Assembly (NCBI GenBank): GCA_017475035.1
Contig: JAFVGK010000148.1
Location: 1 to 57,351, forward strand
Origin: Blautia sp.
GTDB lineage: Bacteria > Bacillota > Clostridia > Lachnospirales > Lachnospiraceae
Length of the DNA stretch: 57,351 bases
Direction of reading: 5' to 3'
Made by a program: the position numbers and the translations under genes. The notes under the pieces are model-generated. The model ran no database searches. It was not told where the DNA came from and saw only the letters and a list, made by a program, of their open reading frames with translations. Numbering within the stretch: position 1 is the stretch's first letter; every line of letters starts with the position of its first letter. Shown here one piece after another: positions 24,414-32,138 of the stretch.

Positions 24414-25811
24414 TTGGATAATCAGAAAAACTTTAGCCGGTTATATGTGGTGGTAGATGCTCTGATCATTTCCTTTTCGTATCTGACAGCCTGGGCCCTG
24501 CGTTTTGTGGGGCCGTTTGCTGATTCTGCGGTACGGGCAAGATCCTTTGGCCAGTACATGAGTTATCTCATCGTGCTTGTTCCGATGTTTCTGCTTTTGT
24601 ACCATGCCTTTACATTGTATGTACCGATGCGGATGCAGGGACGGCGGCTGCTTTTATCAAATCTGGTGAAGGCAAATACCCTGGGCGTGCTCGGCATGAC
24701 ATTCATTATGTACATGATCGGAGAAGGATACATCTCAAGATCCATGTACGGTATGTTCTATGTCATCAACATCAGCCTCGGCTGGCTGAGCAGGATGCTG
24801 TATTTCCGGGTTATCCGGGATATGCGCCGCAAAGGGTACAATATCAAGCAGATTTTGCTTGTCGGCTACAGCCGGGCGTGCGAGGAGTATATTGACCGTA
24901 TTCTGGAAAATCCGCAATGGGGCATTGTCGTGCGGGGCATTCTTGACGACGAAGTAGAGGCGGGAACAAGCTATCGTGGAATTAAGGTTCTGGGAGAACT
25001 GGCAAATCTTACAGTCATTCTTCCTACGAACCGGCTGGATGAAATCGCGATCACATTGGGACTGGCGGAATACGACCGTCTGGAAGAAATCGTGGCCATG
25101 TGTGAGAAATCGGGCGTGCATACGAAATTCATTCCCGATTATATGAATATCATTCCGACGAAACCTTACACGGAGGATATTCTTGGACTGCCTGTGATTA
25201 ATATCCGTTACGTTCCTCTGTCCAATACGTTTAACGCTCTGGTGAAACGGATCATGGATATTGCCGGTTCGATCGCAGGCATTATCATTGCCTCTCCGGT
25301 TATGATCATCGCTGCGGTTCTGGTAAAAACAACCAGCAAAGGGCCGCTGATCTATTGCCAGGAGAGAGTAGGACTGCATAATAAGACATTCTGGATGTAT
25401 AAATTCCGATCTATGGAGGTCCAGCCGAAGGAAGAGGAAAAGAAGGCGTGGACGGTAAAAAATGATCCAAGAGTGACCTGGGTGGGTAAAATCATGCGCC
25501 ATACGAGCATTGACGAGCTTCCCCAGCTGTTTAACATTTTAAAGGGTGACATGAGTCTGGTAGGCCCAAGGCCGGAAAGACCGTTTTTTGTAGAAAAATT
25601 CCGTGAAGAAATTCCCAGATATATGGTAAAGCATCAGGTGCGTCCGGGTCTGACCGGATGGGCGCAGGTAAACGGGTATCGCGGGGATACTTCTATCAGA
25701 AAACGTATCGAATATGATTTGTTTTATATTGAAAACTGGACCGTCGGGTTTGATATAAAGATATTGCTGCTGACGATCTTTCGCGGTTTTGTCAATAAGA
25801 ATGCGTATTAG
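24414..25811 (+). CDS. Polyprenyl glycosylphosphotransferase (initiating sugar-phosphate transferase)
   Basis: Transfers a sugar-1-phosphate to undecaprenyl phosphate to start polysaccharide synthesis. Four N-terminal transmembrane helices (about 8-125), a nucleotide-binding-like central domain (about 130-250) and the bacterial sugar transferase domain (about 275-465) are visible. The last has KRIMDIAGS, CQERVGLHNKTFWMYKFRSM, DELPQLFNILKGDMSLVGPR and RPGLTGWAQVNGYRG. Length 465 matches the WcaJ/WbaP-like family. Start is TTG 24414, eight bases after GGGGGAGGAAG. It probably supplies the first sugar for the chain extended by the neighbouring GT2 enzymes. Confidence 0.95.
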   Translation: MDNQKNFSRLYVVVDALIISFSYLTAWALRFVGPFADSAVRARSFGQYMSYLIVLVPMFLLLYHAFTLYVPMRMQGRRLLLSNLVKANTLGVLGMTFIMYMIGEGYISRSMYGMFYVINISLGWLSRMLYFRVIRDMRRKGYNIKQILLVGYSRACEEYIDRILENPQWGIVVRGILDDEVEAGTSYRGIKVLGELANLTVILPTNRLDEIAITLGLAEYDRLEEIVAMCEKSGVHTKFIPDYMNIIPTKPYTEDILGLPVINIRYVPLSNTFNALVKRIMDIAGSIAGIIIASPVMIIAAVLVKTTSKGPLIYCQERVGLHNKTFWMYKFRSMEVQPKEEEKKAWTVKNDPRVTWVGKIMRHTSIDELPQLFNILKGDMSLVGPRPERPFFVEKFREEIPRYMVKHQVRPGLTGWAQVNGYRGDTSIRKRIEYDLFYIENWTVGFDIKILLLTIFRGFVNKNAY

Positions 25812-25855
25812 TTATTAGTTTGGGCGGGGTTTTCTGCCCGTGGGGAAGGATTGAT

Positions 25856-27394
25856 ATGATGAGACGCAGACTCTTCTTTGCGGGAGAGATGATATTACTT
25901 TTTTTCTTTTTAGGCGTACTGTATTTTTACGGACAACTGACCACCAGATTGGAGGAGATTGAGTCTCCTCAGGTGATGGAGCAGGAAGCAGAAGAGATTG
26001 TGGTGAATGAGTCTGCGCCCCGCATGACCGGGTATATGACGATTGCCCTTTTTGGCCTGGATCATCGTTCCTTCAATGAAGATCTGAGCGGAGAAAATTC
26101 AGATACGATCATTATTGCGAGCGTGAATAATGATACAAGGGATGTCAAGCTGGTATCCGTTTACCGCGACAGCCTGCTGAATATCGGAGACGAAACATAC
26201 GCAAAGATAAATGCCGCTTATGCTTACGGCGGACCCTCGCGCGCGGTAAACGCCCTGAATACAAATCTTGATCTTGATATTACGGATTATATTTCCGTAG
26301 ATTTTCAGGCAGTCACAAATCTGGTAGATGCGGTGGGAGGACTGGATATCCCGATGTCATACGCTGAAGTTGTTCATATGAACAACTATTGTGTTGAGAC
26401 TTCGGAGGAAACGGGAAAGGAATATACCCCCATCGAATTGCCCGAGGAAGAGCCGGAGGATCTGGAAGCGGTTATCGGGACATTTCATCTGAACGGAGTG
26501 CAGGCTACCAGTTATTGCCGTATCCGTTATACGGCCAATCTTGATATGGGGAGGACGGAACGGCAGAGACGTGTGATCCAGATGGTGACGCATAAGCTGA
26601 AAACAGCGGGTATAACCAGGATTCTGAAGGTGATGGATGAAGTTTTTCCGTTGGTACATACATCATTGTCCAAGACAAAGATTTTGTCTTTGCTTCCTTC
26701 GATGATAGGCTATAATTTAAATGATACGACCGGGTTCCCGACAAAATATAAATTTTCCGATGTACGGGGAAGTATTATCGTCGCGGATGACCTTACATAC
26801 AATGTGTCAGCCCTCCATGAGTTCCTGTATGGCGCTCATGCGGGATATAAGCCGTCTCAGACCATTCAGCGGATCAGTCAGCAGATTCTGGCGATCGTAG
26901 GAGGAGAAGATGAGCTGCTGGACGAAGCTCCGGCGGCAGGAAATGATGACAACACAGATGTTTTCTGGACTAATTCCGACGGAGAGGACAGCTGGGTTCC
27001 GTCGCAAAGCTTTGCTTACCCGACGGCGACATCTTATCCCGCCGAGGACTATGATACTGCAGCGGATCCGGGAAATGACGTATACTATGAAATCCCTTCG
27101 GCAGAGAACGGCTACACAGGCGGAGACGGCTATACCTATGAGGAAGGTTATGTTCCCGGCCAGGGACGGGAGACCTATGGCGGCTTCGAAGAAGGAGATT
27201 ATCAGGAAGAAGAGCAGAATTACGGTGACTATGAAGACGCCGCCTACGGAGGCTATGATGAAGAAGCCGATTATGAAGGCGGAGGTTCCGTGGTATACGA
27301 GGGTGAAGAGGAAGGAACCTATAACGAAGACGACGGCAGCTATGGAGAGGCGGACTTCACGGATGGTGAAGCTGATTTTACTTCTGGAGAATAG
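25856..27394 (+). CDS. LCP (LytR-CpsA-Psr) family protein with acidic Gly/Tyr-rich tail
   Basis: LCP enzymes transfer lipid-linked glycopolymers onto peptidoglycan outside the cell. One N-terminal TM helix (about 7-25) precedes the LCP domain (about 50-290), with LFGLDHR, SVYRDSLLNI, KINAAYAYGG and YCRIRYTANLDMGRTERQRR, including the conserved Arg residues. From about 365 to the end (512) there is a low-complexity tail rich in Glu, Asp, Gly and Tyr. ATG 25856 is chosen because GGGGAAGGA precedes it. As the last step of the cluster it would attach the exported polymer to the wall. Confidence 0.93.
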   Translation: MMRRRLFFAGEMILLFFFLGVLYFYGQLTTRLEEIESPQVMEQEAEEIVVNESAPRMTGYMTIALFGLDHRSFNEDLSGENSDTIIIASVNNDTRDVKLVSVYRDSLLNIGDETYAKINAAYAYGGPSRAVNALNTNLDLDITDYISVDFQAVTNLVDAVGGLDIPMSYAEVVHMNNYCVETSEETGKEYTPIELPEEEPEDLEAVIGTFHLNGVQATSYCRIRYTANLDMGRTERQRRVIQMVTHKLKTAGITRILKVMDEVFPLVHTSLSKTKILSLLPSMIGYNLNDTTGFPTKYKFSDVRGSIIVADDLTYNVSALHEFLYGAHAGYKPSQTIQRISQQILAIVGGEDELLDEAPAAGNDDNTDVFWTNSDGEDSWVPSQSFAYPTATSYPAEDYDTAADPGNDVYYEIPSAENGYTGGDGYTYEEGYVPGQGRETYGGFEEGDYQEEEQNYGDYEDAAYGGYDEEADYEGGGSVVYEGEEEGTYNEDDGSYGEADFTDGEADFTSGE

Positions 27395-27395
27395 C

Positions 27396-27470
27396 TGATT
27401 CATGATTCGCGGAAGCAGCTCCGCTGTAAAACGATTCATAGAATCAGGCCGCAATCATGATTTATGAATC
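27396..27470 (+). repeat. R3 palindromic repeat, copy 2
   Basis: It contains GATTCGCGGAAGCAGCTCCG and CGATTCATAGAATCAGGC, close to the copy at 78-160. Outer arms GATTCAT and ATGAATC enclose it. The right arm includes ATG 27464, the first possible start of the next gene. Confidence 0.6.
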
Positions 27471-28411
27471 CGGTGCAAAAAATGAGTATAGAGGTGATCA
27501 TTCCGACCTATAAACCGTCGGATGAATTCGAAAAGGTATTAGACATTCTGGATAAGCAGAGTCTCCCGCCGGAAACGGTACAGATCGTAAACACGGAAGA
27601 GCAATTTTGGAATACAGCCTGGGATCTTCGTTATCCCAGGCTTTTGCTGCATCATATAAAAAGAAGCGATTTTGACCACGGAGGAACAAGGAAGGAAGCG
27701 GCTGAAAAATCGGGCGCCGACATTCTTGTCTTCATGACGCAGGATGCGGTTCCGGCAGACAAAAATCTGATACGGGAGCTGGTACGGCCGATACTGGAGG
27801 ATCCTTCGGTAGGCGCATCCTATGCCAGACAGCTGCCAAAGTCGGATTGCAGAGATATTGAGCGATATTACCGATATTTCAGTTATCCAAAGGTTGATGA
27901 CCTCCGGCAGGAATCAGACAAGGAGAAATTAGGCATAAGAACTTATTTTTGCTCGGACGTATGTGCGGCATATCGGAAAAGCGCCTATGAAGCCGCAGGC
28001 GGTTTTCCGCCGCGGGCGATTTTCAATGAGGACATGGTATGTGTGGCAAGGATGCTGCAGAAGGGATATAAAGTTGCCTATAATCCCCGGGCAAAGGTAT
28101 ATCATTCCCATAATTATTCCTGCATGGAACAGCTGCGCCGGAACTTTGATCTTGGCGTATCCCACGTCGTTTTTTCGGATGTTTTCGGGGATCTTCATGC
28201 GGAAGGAGAAGGCATTGCGATGGTGTTTGCCAACGCCAGACATCAGCTCAAGCGCTTTCGCTTTCTGAGCGTGATTTATCTGTTTGCGCAGAGCTTTTTT
28301 AAATATGCCGGATACCGTCTGGGAAGAAGCTATCAGAAGCTGCCCCGATGGATGATACACGCATGTACGATGAATCCGGGTTATTGGAAAGAAGAGGATT
28401 TGACAGAATGA
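27464..28411 (+). CDS. GT2 family glycosyltransferase, rhamnosyltransferase-like
   Basis: GT-A domain with VIIPTYKPSDEF near 10, a typical HHIKRSDFDHGGTRKEAAEKS stretch of rhamnosyltransferase-like GT2 enzymes near 61-80, FMTQDA near 90 as the DxD-equivalent, and NEDMVCVARMLQKGYKVAYNP near 187. Length 315. The start is uncertain: neither ATG 27464 (inside the R3 arm) nor ATG 27482 has a clear Shine-Dalgarno. It belongs to the surface polysaccharide cluster and is its last transferase; its stop overlaps the beginning of the clpX-like gene. Confidence 0.9.
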   Translation: MNPVQKMSIEVIIPTYKPSDEFEKVLDILDKQSLPPETVQIVNTEEQFWNTAWDLRYPRLLLHHIKRSDFDHGGTRKEAAEKSGADILVFMTQDAVPADKNLIRELVRPILEDPSVGASYARQLPKSDCRDIERYYRYFSYPKVDDLRQESDKEKLGIRTYFCSDVCAAYRKSAYEAAGGFPPRAIFNEDMVCVARMLQKGYKVAYNPRAKVYHSHNYSCMEQLRRNFDLGVSHVVFSDVFGDLHAEGEGIAMVFANARHQLKRFRFLSVIYLFAQSFFKYAGYRLGRSYQKLPRWMIHACTMNPGYWKEEDLTE

Positions 28412-29787
28412 GTGAAGAAAAAGACAATAATCGAGATCAAAACCGGTTCTGCTTCTTATGCCATCGGTCAGAAAGGGTTACGGGGAAACTGATTGATCTG
28501 CCAAATAATATCTGCGTCTGCCCTGACTGTATGCAAAAGAGCTTTGATACTGTGAACCGCCAGATGAGCAGCGGGGCTTTTAATCTGCAGGGACTGCTCG
28601 GACAGCTTTCGCCGGGCTTGTTTTCCGGCGACGGTGCTGCTCCCGTTTTCGGGAGGGCGCCGGAGCCGGAAAAAAAGAAAAAAGAATCCGCTCCCAAACC
28701 TGTATTGGACAGGAGAAATATTCTGGCTCCGCATCAGATAAAAGCAAGGCTGGATGAATATGTCGTCGGTCAGGAACACGCAAAAAAGGTGATGTCCGTT
28801 GCGGTATACAATCATTACAAACGCGTTTCCTGCAGGCAGGAGCCAGACGGCGTGGAGATTGAAAAATCCAATATGCTTATGATCGGTCCGACGGGAAGCG
28901 GGAAAACCTATCTGGTACAGACTCTGTCCCGACTGCTCCAGGTGCCGCTGGCAATTGCGGACGCGACATCTCTTACTGAGGCAGGATATATCGGCGATGA
29001 TATTGAAAGTGTACTCTCCAAGCTGCTTGCGGCGGCAGATAATGACGTAGAGCAGGCAGAGCATGGGATTGTATTTATCGATGAAATAGATAAGCTGGCA
29101 AAGAAACGGAATGTAAATCAGAGAGACGTCAGCGGGGAAGCCGTTCAGCAGGGACTCTTAAAGCTCCTGGAGGGCAGTGAGGTCGAGGTTCCGGTGGGGG
29201 CGACCAGCAAAAACGCAATGGTGCCCATGGTAAAAATGAATACAAGCGGGATACTCTTTATCTGCGGAGGCGCATTCCCGGATCTGGATATCATTATTAA
29301 GGAAAGACTGAATAAACAGGCTTCCATTGGGTTTTATGCGGATCTGAAAGACAAATATGACAACGACCCGGATCTTCTGGAAAAGGCTGAAGTAGAAGAC
29401 CTGAGAAAATACGGCATGATTCCGGAATTTCTCGGCCGTCTGCCGATCCTGTTTTCCCTGTCAGGCCTGGATGAAGATATGCTTGTCCGTATTCTGAAAG
29501 AACCAAGAAACGCCATAATCCGTCAATACCAGAAGCTTCTGGCCATGGATGAGGTTGGCCTTCAATTCGAAGATGAAGCGCTGCGCGTGATTGCCCAAAA
29601 AGCTTTGGAAAAGGAAACGGGAGCGAGAGGATTAAGGGCAATCCTCGAAGAGTATATGCTCGATATCATGTTTGAGATTCCAAAAGACGACAATATCGGA
29701 GAAGTCATTATCACGAAAGAGTATCTGGAGGGAACGGGAGCGCCAAAAATCCTTATGCGCGGCATCAAAACACTTCCCGGGGAATGA
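28408..29787 (+). CDS. ClpX-type AAA+ unfoldase, probable paralogue lacking the RKH loop
   Basis: AAA+ unfoldase with N-terminal zinc-binding Cys residues 15, 18, 38 and 41, a Pro/Lys-rich linker (about 60-100), Walker A GPTGSGKTY near 160, pore loop GYIG, Walker B VFIDEID, sensor region RDVSGEAVQQGLLKLLEG and the ClpP-docking tripeptide IGF (in NKQASIGFYA). The segment that normally contains the RKH substrate loop reads VPVGATSKNAMVPM, without Arg-Lys-His. Length 459. ATG 28408 is used, with GAAGAGG upstream. No clpP or tig is adjacent, unlike the usual tig-clpP-clpX order. I infer a ClpX paralogue with altered substrate choice. Confidence 0.88.
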   Translation: MSEEKDNNRDQNRFCFLCHRSERVTGKLIDLPNNICVCPDCMQKSFDTVNRQMSSGAFNLQGLLGQLSPGLFSGDGAAPVFGRAPEPEKKKKESAPKPVLDRRNILAPHQIKARLDEYVVGQEHAKKVMSVAVYNHYKRVSCRQEPDGVEIEKSNMLMIGPTGSGKTYLVQTLSRLLQVPLAIADATSLTEAGYIGDDIESVLSKLLAAADNDVEQAEHGIVFIDEIDKLAKKRNVNQRDVSGEAVQQGLLKLLEGSEVEVPVGATSKNAMVPMVKMNTSGILFICGGAFPDLDIIIKERLNKQASIGFYADLKDKYDNDPDLLEKAEVEDLRKYGMIPEFLGRLPILFSLSGLDEDMLVRILKEPRNAIIRQYQKLLAMDEVGLQFEDEALRVIAQKALEKETGARGLRAILEEYMLDIMFEIPKDDNIGEVIITKEYLEGTGAPKILMRGIKTLPGE

Positions 29788-29820
29788 AAAGCCTATATTA
29801 CACTTTGCTCAACCCAGATG

Positions 29821-29829
29821 TGCTATAGT
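29821..29829 (+). promoter_or_regulatory. Extended -10 promoter for the secreted-protein gene
   Basis: TGC followed by TATAGT, about 60 bases before the ATG. No good -35 at 17 bases (TTGCTC lies 13 bases upstream). Confidence 0.45.
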
Positions 29830-29887
29830 AGCATCAATGAAACGGTGAACGATTAAAACACCGAAAAGCGTTGAAAGGAGGTTGGGC

Positions 29888-31756
29888 ATGCGTACAAAAA
29901 AAGTTCTGTCGTTTGCAGCAGTATTGGTTTTGTTGTGTATGCTGCTGTCAGCTGTTGCTGTGCATGCTGAGGCTGAGGAGCCGGGTGCCTTCACGCTTGA
30001 TGGCGAGTTATATATAGTGGGCTCTTTGGAAGAGGGCGGGGTCTTGTATCCCGAGTTTAGCGGTATTGTTCCTGGCGGACTCGATGGTTATGAGGTGTAT
30101 TACTATTGGTCTCGCTGCGTGGACGGACAGCTGATCGGGGTGAGTCAGGATGATGTCTATATCGTTTCGGCTGAAGACGCCGGCTGTCAGATTGTTCTGA
30201 CGATCACCGGCAAGGAGGACATGGGATATACCGGTTCGCTGTCAGCCTGGACAGATACGGTTTATGGTTACGCAGAAGACGACGGATCTGAGTATGAAGA
30301 AGAATACTGGGATGAAGAAGAAGAGGAAGATCCGGATAAAACCGAGGATACTTTCGTAGAGACCACAGAGCGTGAGAGCGAGATCGTAACCGAGGCACAG
30401 GATATTCCGGTAAGTGAAGATTCTACCGAGGCGCCGTCTGAAGAAGAGACGGCTGCAGAAGACGTGCCGGTACCGGTCACGGAAGCAGCGACGGAAACCA
30501 CGACAGAAGATATATATGTGGCTCCGGCGGTTATTGATGAGGGAGAAGGTTCGGAAACCCGTACCCCTTCTACAGAAGAAACGACGGTTGTCACAACAGA
30601 GGAAACAATATCCTATCACCTTGCGTCAGACTATCTGGATCTGGGCACTTTCTTTGAAGGATATTCTGTTTCCGATGTTACTCCCGTACAGATCGTTGTG
30701 ATCAATGATGGAACTAAGAAACTGAGTTTTGCCGCTCCGGATCTGGAGTATGGCTACCTGGACCTGGGAGGGGCGGAAGGCTTTACCGTACCGGCGGGAG
30801 AGAGCGTTCTGATAAACGTGTATCCTATAGAAGGCCTGGACGCGGATATCTATGATGATACGGTTTTTCTTGTACCACTGGAGGATTCCCTGCCGGAAAG
30901 AGAGGTACATATTGATTTCCGTATCGTTGAAGCGGAAAGCGATTTCGCGGAGCTTCTGAATATCGAAGAGTTTGAGGAAGTATATATTTCCAACGGCACT
31001 CCAAAAACCACAGAGTCCTTTGCCCTTCCCGGTCTGGCGACGATCCAGACGACAAAAGGAGCATATCTGGCAGACGTGTACTGGGACGTCGAGGACTGCG
31101 ATTATGATCCATACGCCGAATACCCACAGTCCTTCACCGTATACGGTGTTGTTGTATTACCGGAAGAAGTGGTAAATCCTGACGAGGTTGACACAAGCAT
31201 TTCGATCCAGGTATATGCAGACGGCCGGGAAGCCTTTTACGCGGATGCGGATTATAATGGGATTTACGGTATCGACGCCGACTATGACGGCTATACGACC
31301 TCGACGAAGATCAGCTTTTCCGCATATGGAGCCGGCATGGACGATACCGAGCCCGTCGCAGGCGACACGAGATATATGCCCACAAGCTGGCAGGTTCTCG
31401 AGACACGAGGCTTTGTAGACGAGAGCTATTCTTCATCCTTCAGGATGGCAGAAGGAGGCGACTTTACCCTCTCGGTTGTGTATCAGCAGCAGGAGTTTGA
31501 TGGTTCATCCTGGCTGAACACCGGAGATGTGGATGTCAAAGAAGTGAACTTCAATGTCGTCCCGGATCCCATAGAAGAGACAGTGGTAGAAGTATCTCCC
31601 GCAACGGTATACGCAAATCAGGTATACGGCACCATCAGCCGCGGCGCAGTACAGACAGCCGACGAGACCCCTCTCGGCTGGTGGATCACCTGGCTGCTGG
31701 CAGGCTTCGCCGTGACGCTGGGAATCACGGTTTTTCAGAAAATCAGAAATAAATAA
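29888..31756 (+). CDS. Secreted, C-terminally membrane-anchored protein with acidic/Thr-rich linker
   Basis: I do not recognise the whole protein. Signal peptide 1-27 (cleavage after AVHA). The first module (about 30-115) is a beta-rich Ig-like region (GAFTLDGELYIVG...SLSAWTDTVYGY). A Glu/Thr/Ser-rich linker follows (about 118-245). A module near 248-345 (LDLGTFFEGYSV...IVVINDGTKKLSF...FTVPAGESV) resembles ASH/choice-of-anchor-D-type beta sandwiches. Further beta-rich sequence follows, then a C-terminal TM helix (about 597-615) and a basic KIRNK tail. No LPxTG motif. Length 622. ATG 29888 lies six bases after AAAGGAGG. Likely a surface or envelope protein. Confidence 0.85.
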   Translation: MRTKKVLSFAAVLVLLCMLLSAVAVHAEAEEPGAFTLDGELYIVGSLEEGGVLYPEFSGIVPGGLDGYEVYYYWSRCVDGQLIGVSQDDVYIVSAEDAGCQIVLTITGKEDMGYTGSLSAWTDTVYGYAEDDGSEYEEEYWDEEEEEDPDKTEDTFVETTERESEIVTEAQDIPVSEDSTEAPSEEETAAEDVPVPVTEAATETTTEDIYVAPAVIDEGEGSETRTPSTEETTVVTTEETISYHLASDYLDLGTFFEGYSVSDVTPVQIVVINDGTKKLSFAAPDLEYGYLDLGGAEGFTVPAGESVLINVYPIEGLDADIYDDTVFLVPLEDSLPEREVHIDFRIVEAESDFAELLNIEEFEEVYISNGTPKTTESFALPGLATIQTTKGAYLADVYWDVEDCDYDPYAEYPQSFTVYGVVVLPEEVVNPDEVDTSISIQVYADGREAFYADADYNGIYGIDADYDGYTTSTKISFSAYGAGMDDTEPVAGDTRYMPTSWQVLETRGFVDESYSSSFRMAEGGDFTLSVVYQQQEFDGSSWLNTGDVDVKEVNFNVVPDPIEETVVEVSPATVYANQVYGTISRGAVQTADETPLGWWITWLLAGFAVTLGITVFQKIRNK

Positions 31757-31770
31757 TTAAGATTCATATA

Positions 31771-31827
31771 AGGCGGACAGACCAGAAGTCGCACAAAGCG
31801 CGGCGGTCTTGTCCGTCCTTTTTTTAT
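31771..31827 (+). terminator. Rho-independent terminator after the secreted-protein gene
   Basis: AGGCGGACAGACC pairs, with one bulge, with GGTCTTGTCCGTCC (31806-31819), followed by a run of T residues. Confidence 0.8.
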
Positions 31828-31852
31828 TCCGGATAAACCTCGACACTTTAGC

Positions 31853-31939
31853 CTCCCACGGGAGATGGCTCGGCTGTTATTTTCATGCCAAGCGAATGTG
31901 ACAATGTTCCGGGAGCCATCGCCAGCCCTGAAGCCGAGC
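31853..31939. repeat. Overlapping inverted repeats able to form alternative hairpins
   Basis: GATGGCTC (31864-31871) pairs with GAGCCATC (31913-31920), while the overlapping GCTCGGCT (31868-31875) pairs with AGCCGAGC (31932-31939). Only one of the two can form at once. A short CTCCC/GGGAG hairpin (31853-31864) overlaps the left side. It lies between a terminator and the htpG CIRCE operator; no gene is seen here. Confidence 0.5.
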
Positions 31940-31985
31940 GTCACGATATACAATACCCTAAGGATTGTCATCTCTATCTCATTTA

Positions 31986-32012
31986 TCAGCACTCAATAAA
32001 CCCGAGTGCTAA
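31986..32012. promoter_or_regulatory. CIRCE operator (HrcA binding site) upstream of htpG
   Basis: TCAGCACTC, nine-base spacer, GAGTGCTAA: a near-perfect match to the CIRCE inverted repeat TTAGCACTC-N9-GAGTGCTAA. It ends seven bases before a TTGACA -35 element, placing htpG under HrcA heat-shock control. Confidence 0.92.
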
Positions 32013-32019
32013 TTTCCCC

Positions 32020-32048
32020 TTGACAATTCCCACAAAACGTATTAAACT
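32020..32048 (+). promoter_or_regulatory. Promoter of htpG
   Basis: TTGACA (32020-32025) and TAAACT (32043-32048) with 17-base spacing, directly downstream of the CIRCE element. The -35 is perfect and the -10 moderate. Confidence 0.6.
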
Positions 32049-32138
32049 ACACCTGAAATTTGAGAAAGCCAGCCAGACCGGCCACCGCCAGATCAGGCCA
32101 GGCTCGGCCGGCGCAGGCTTGAAAGGAGTAGATCATAT

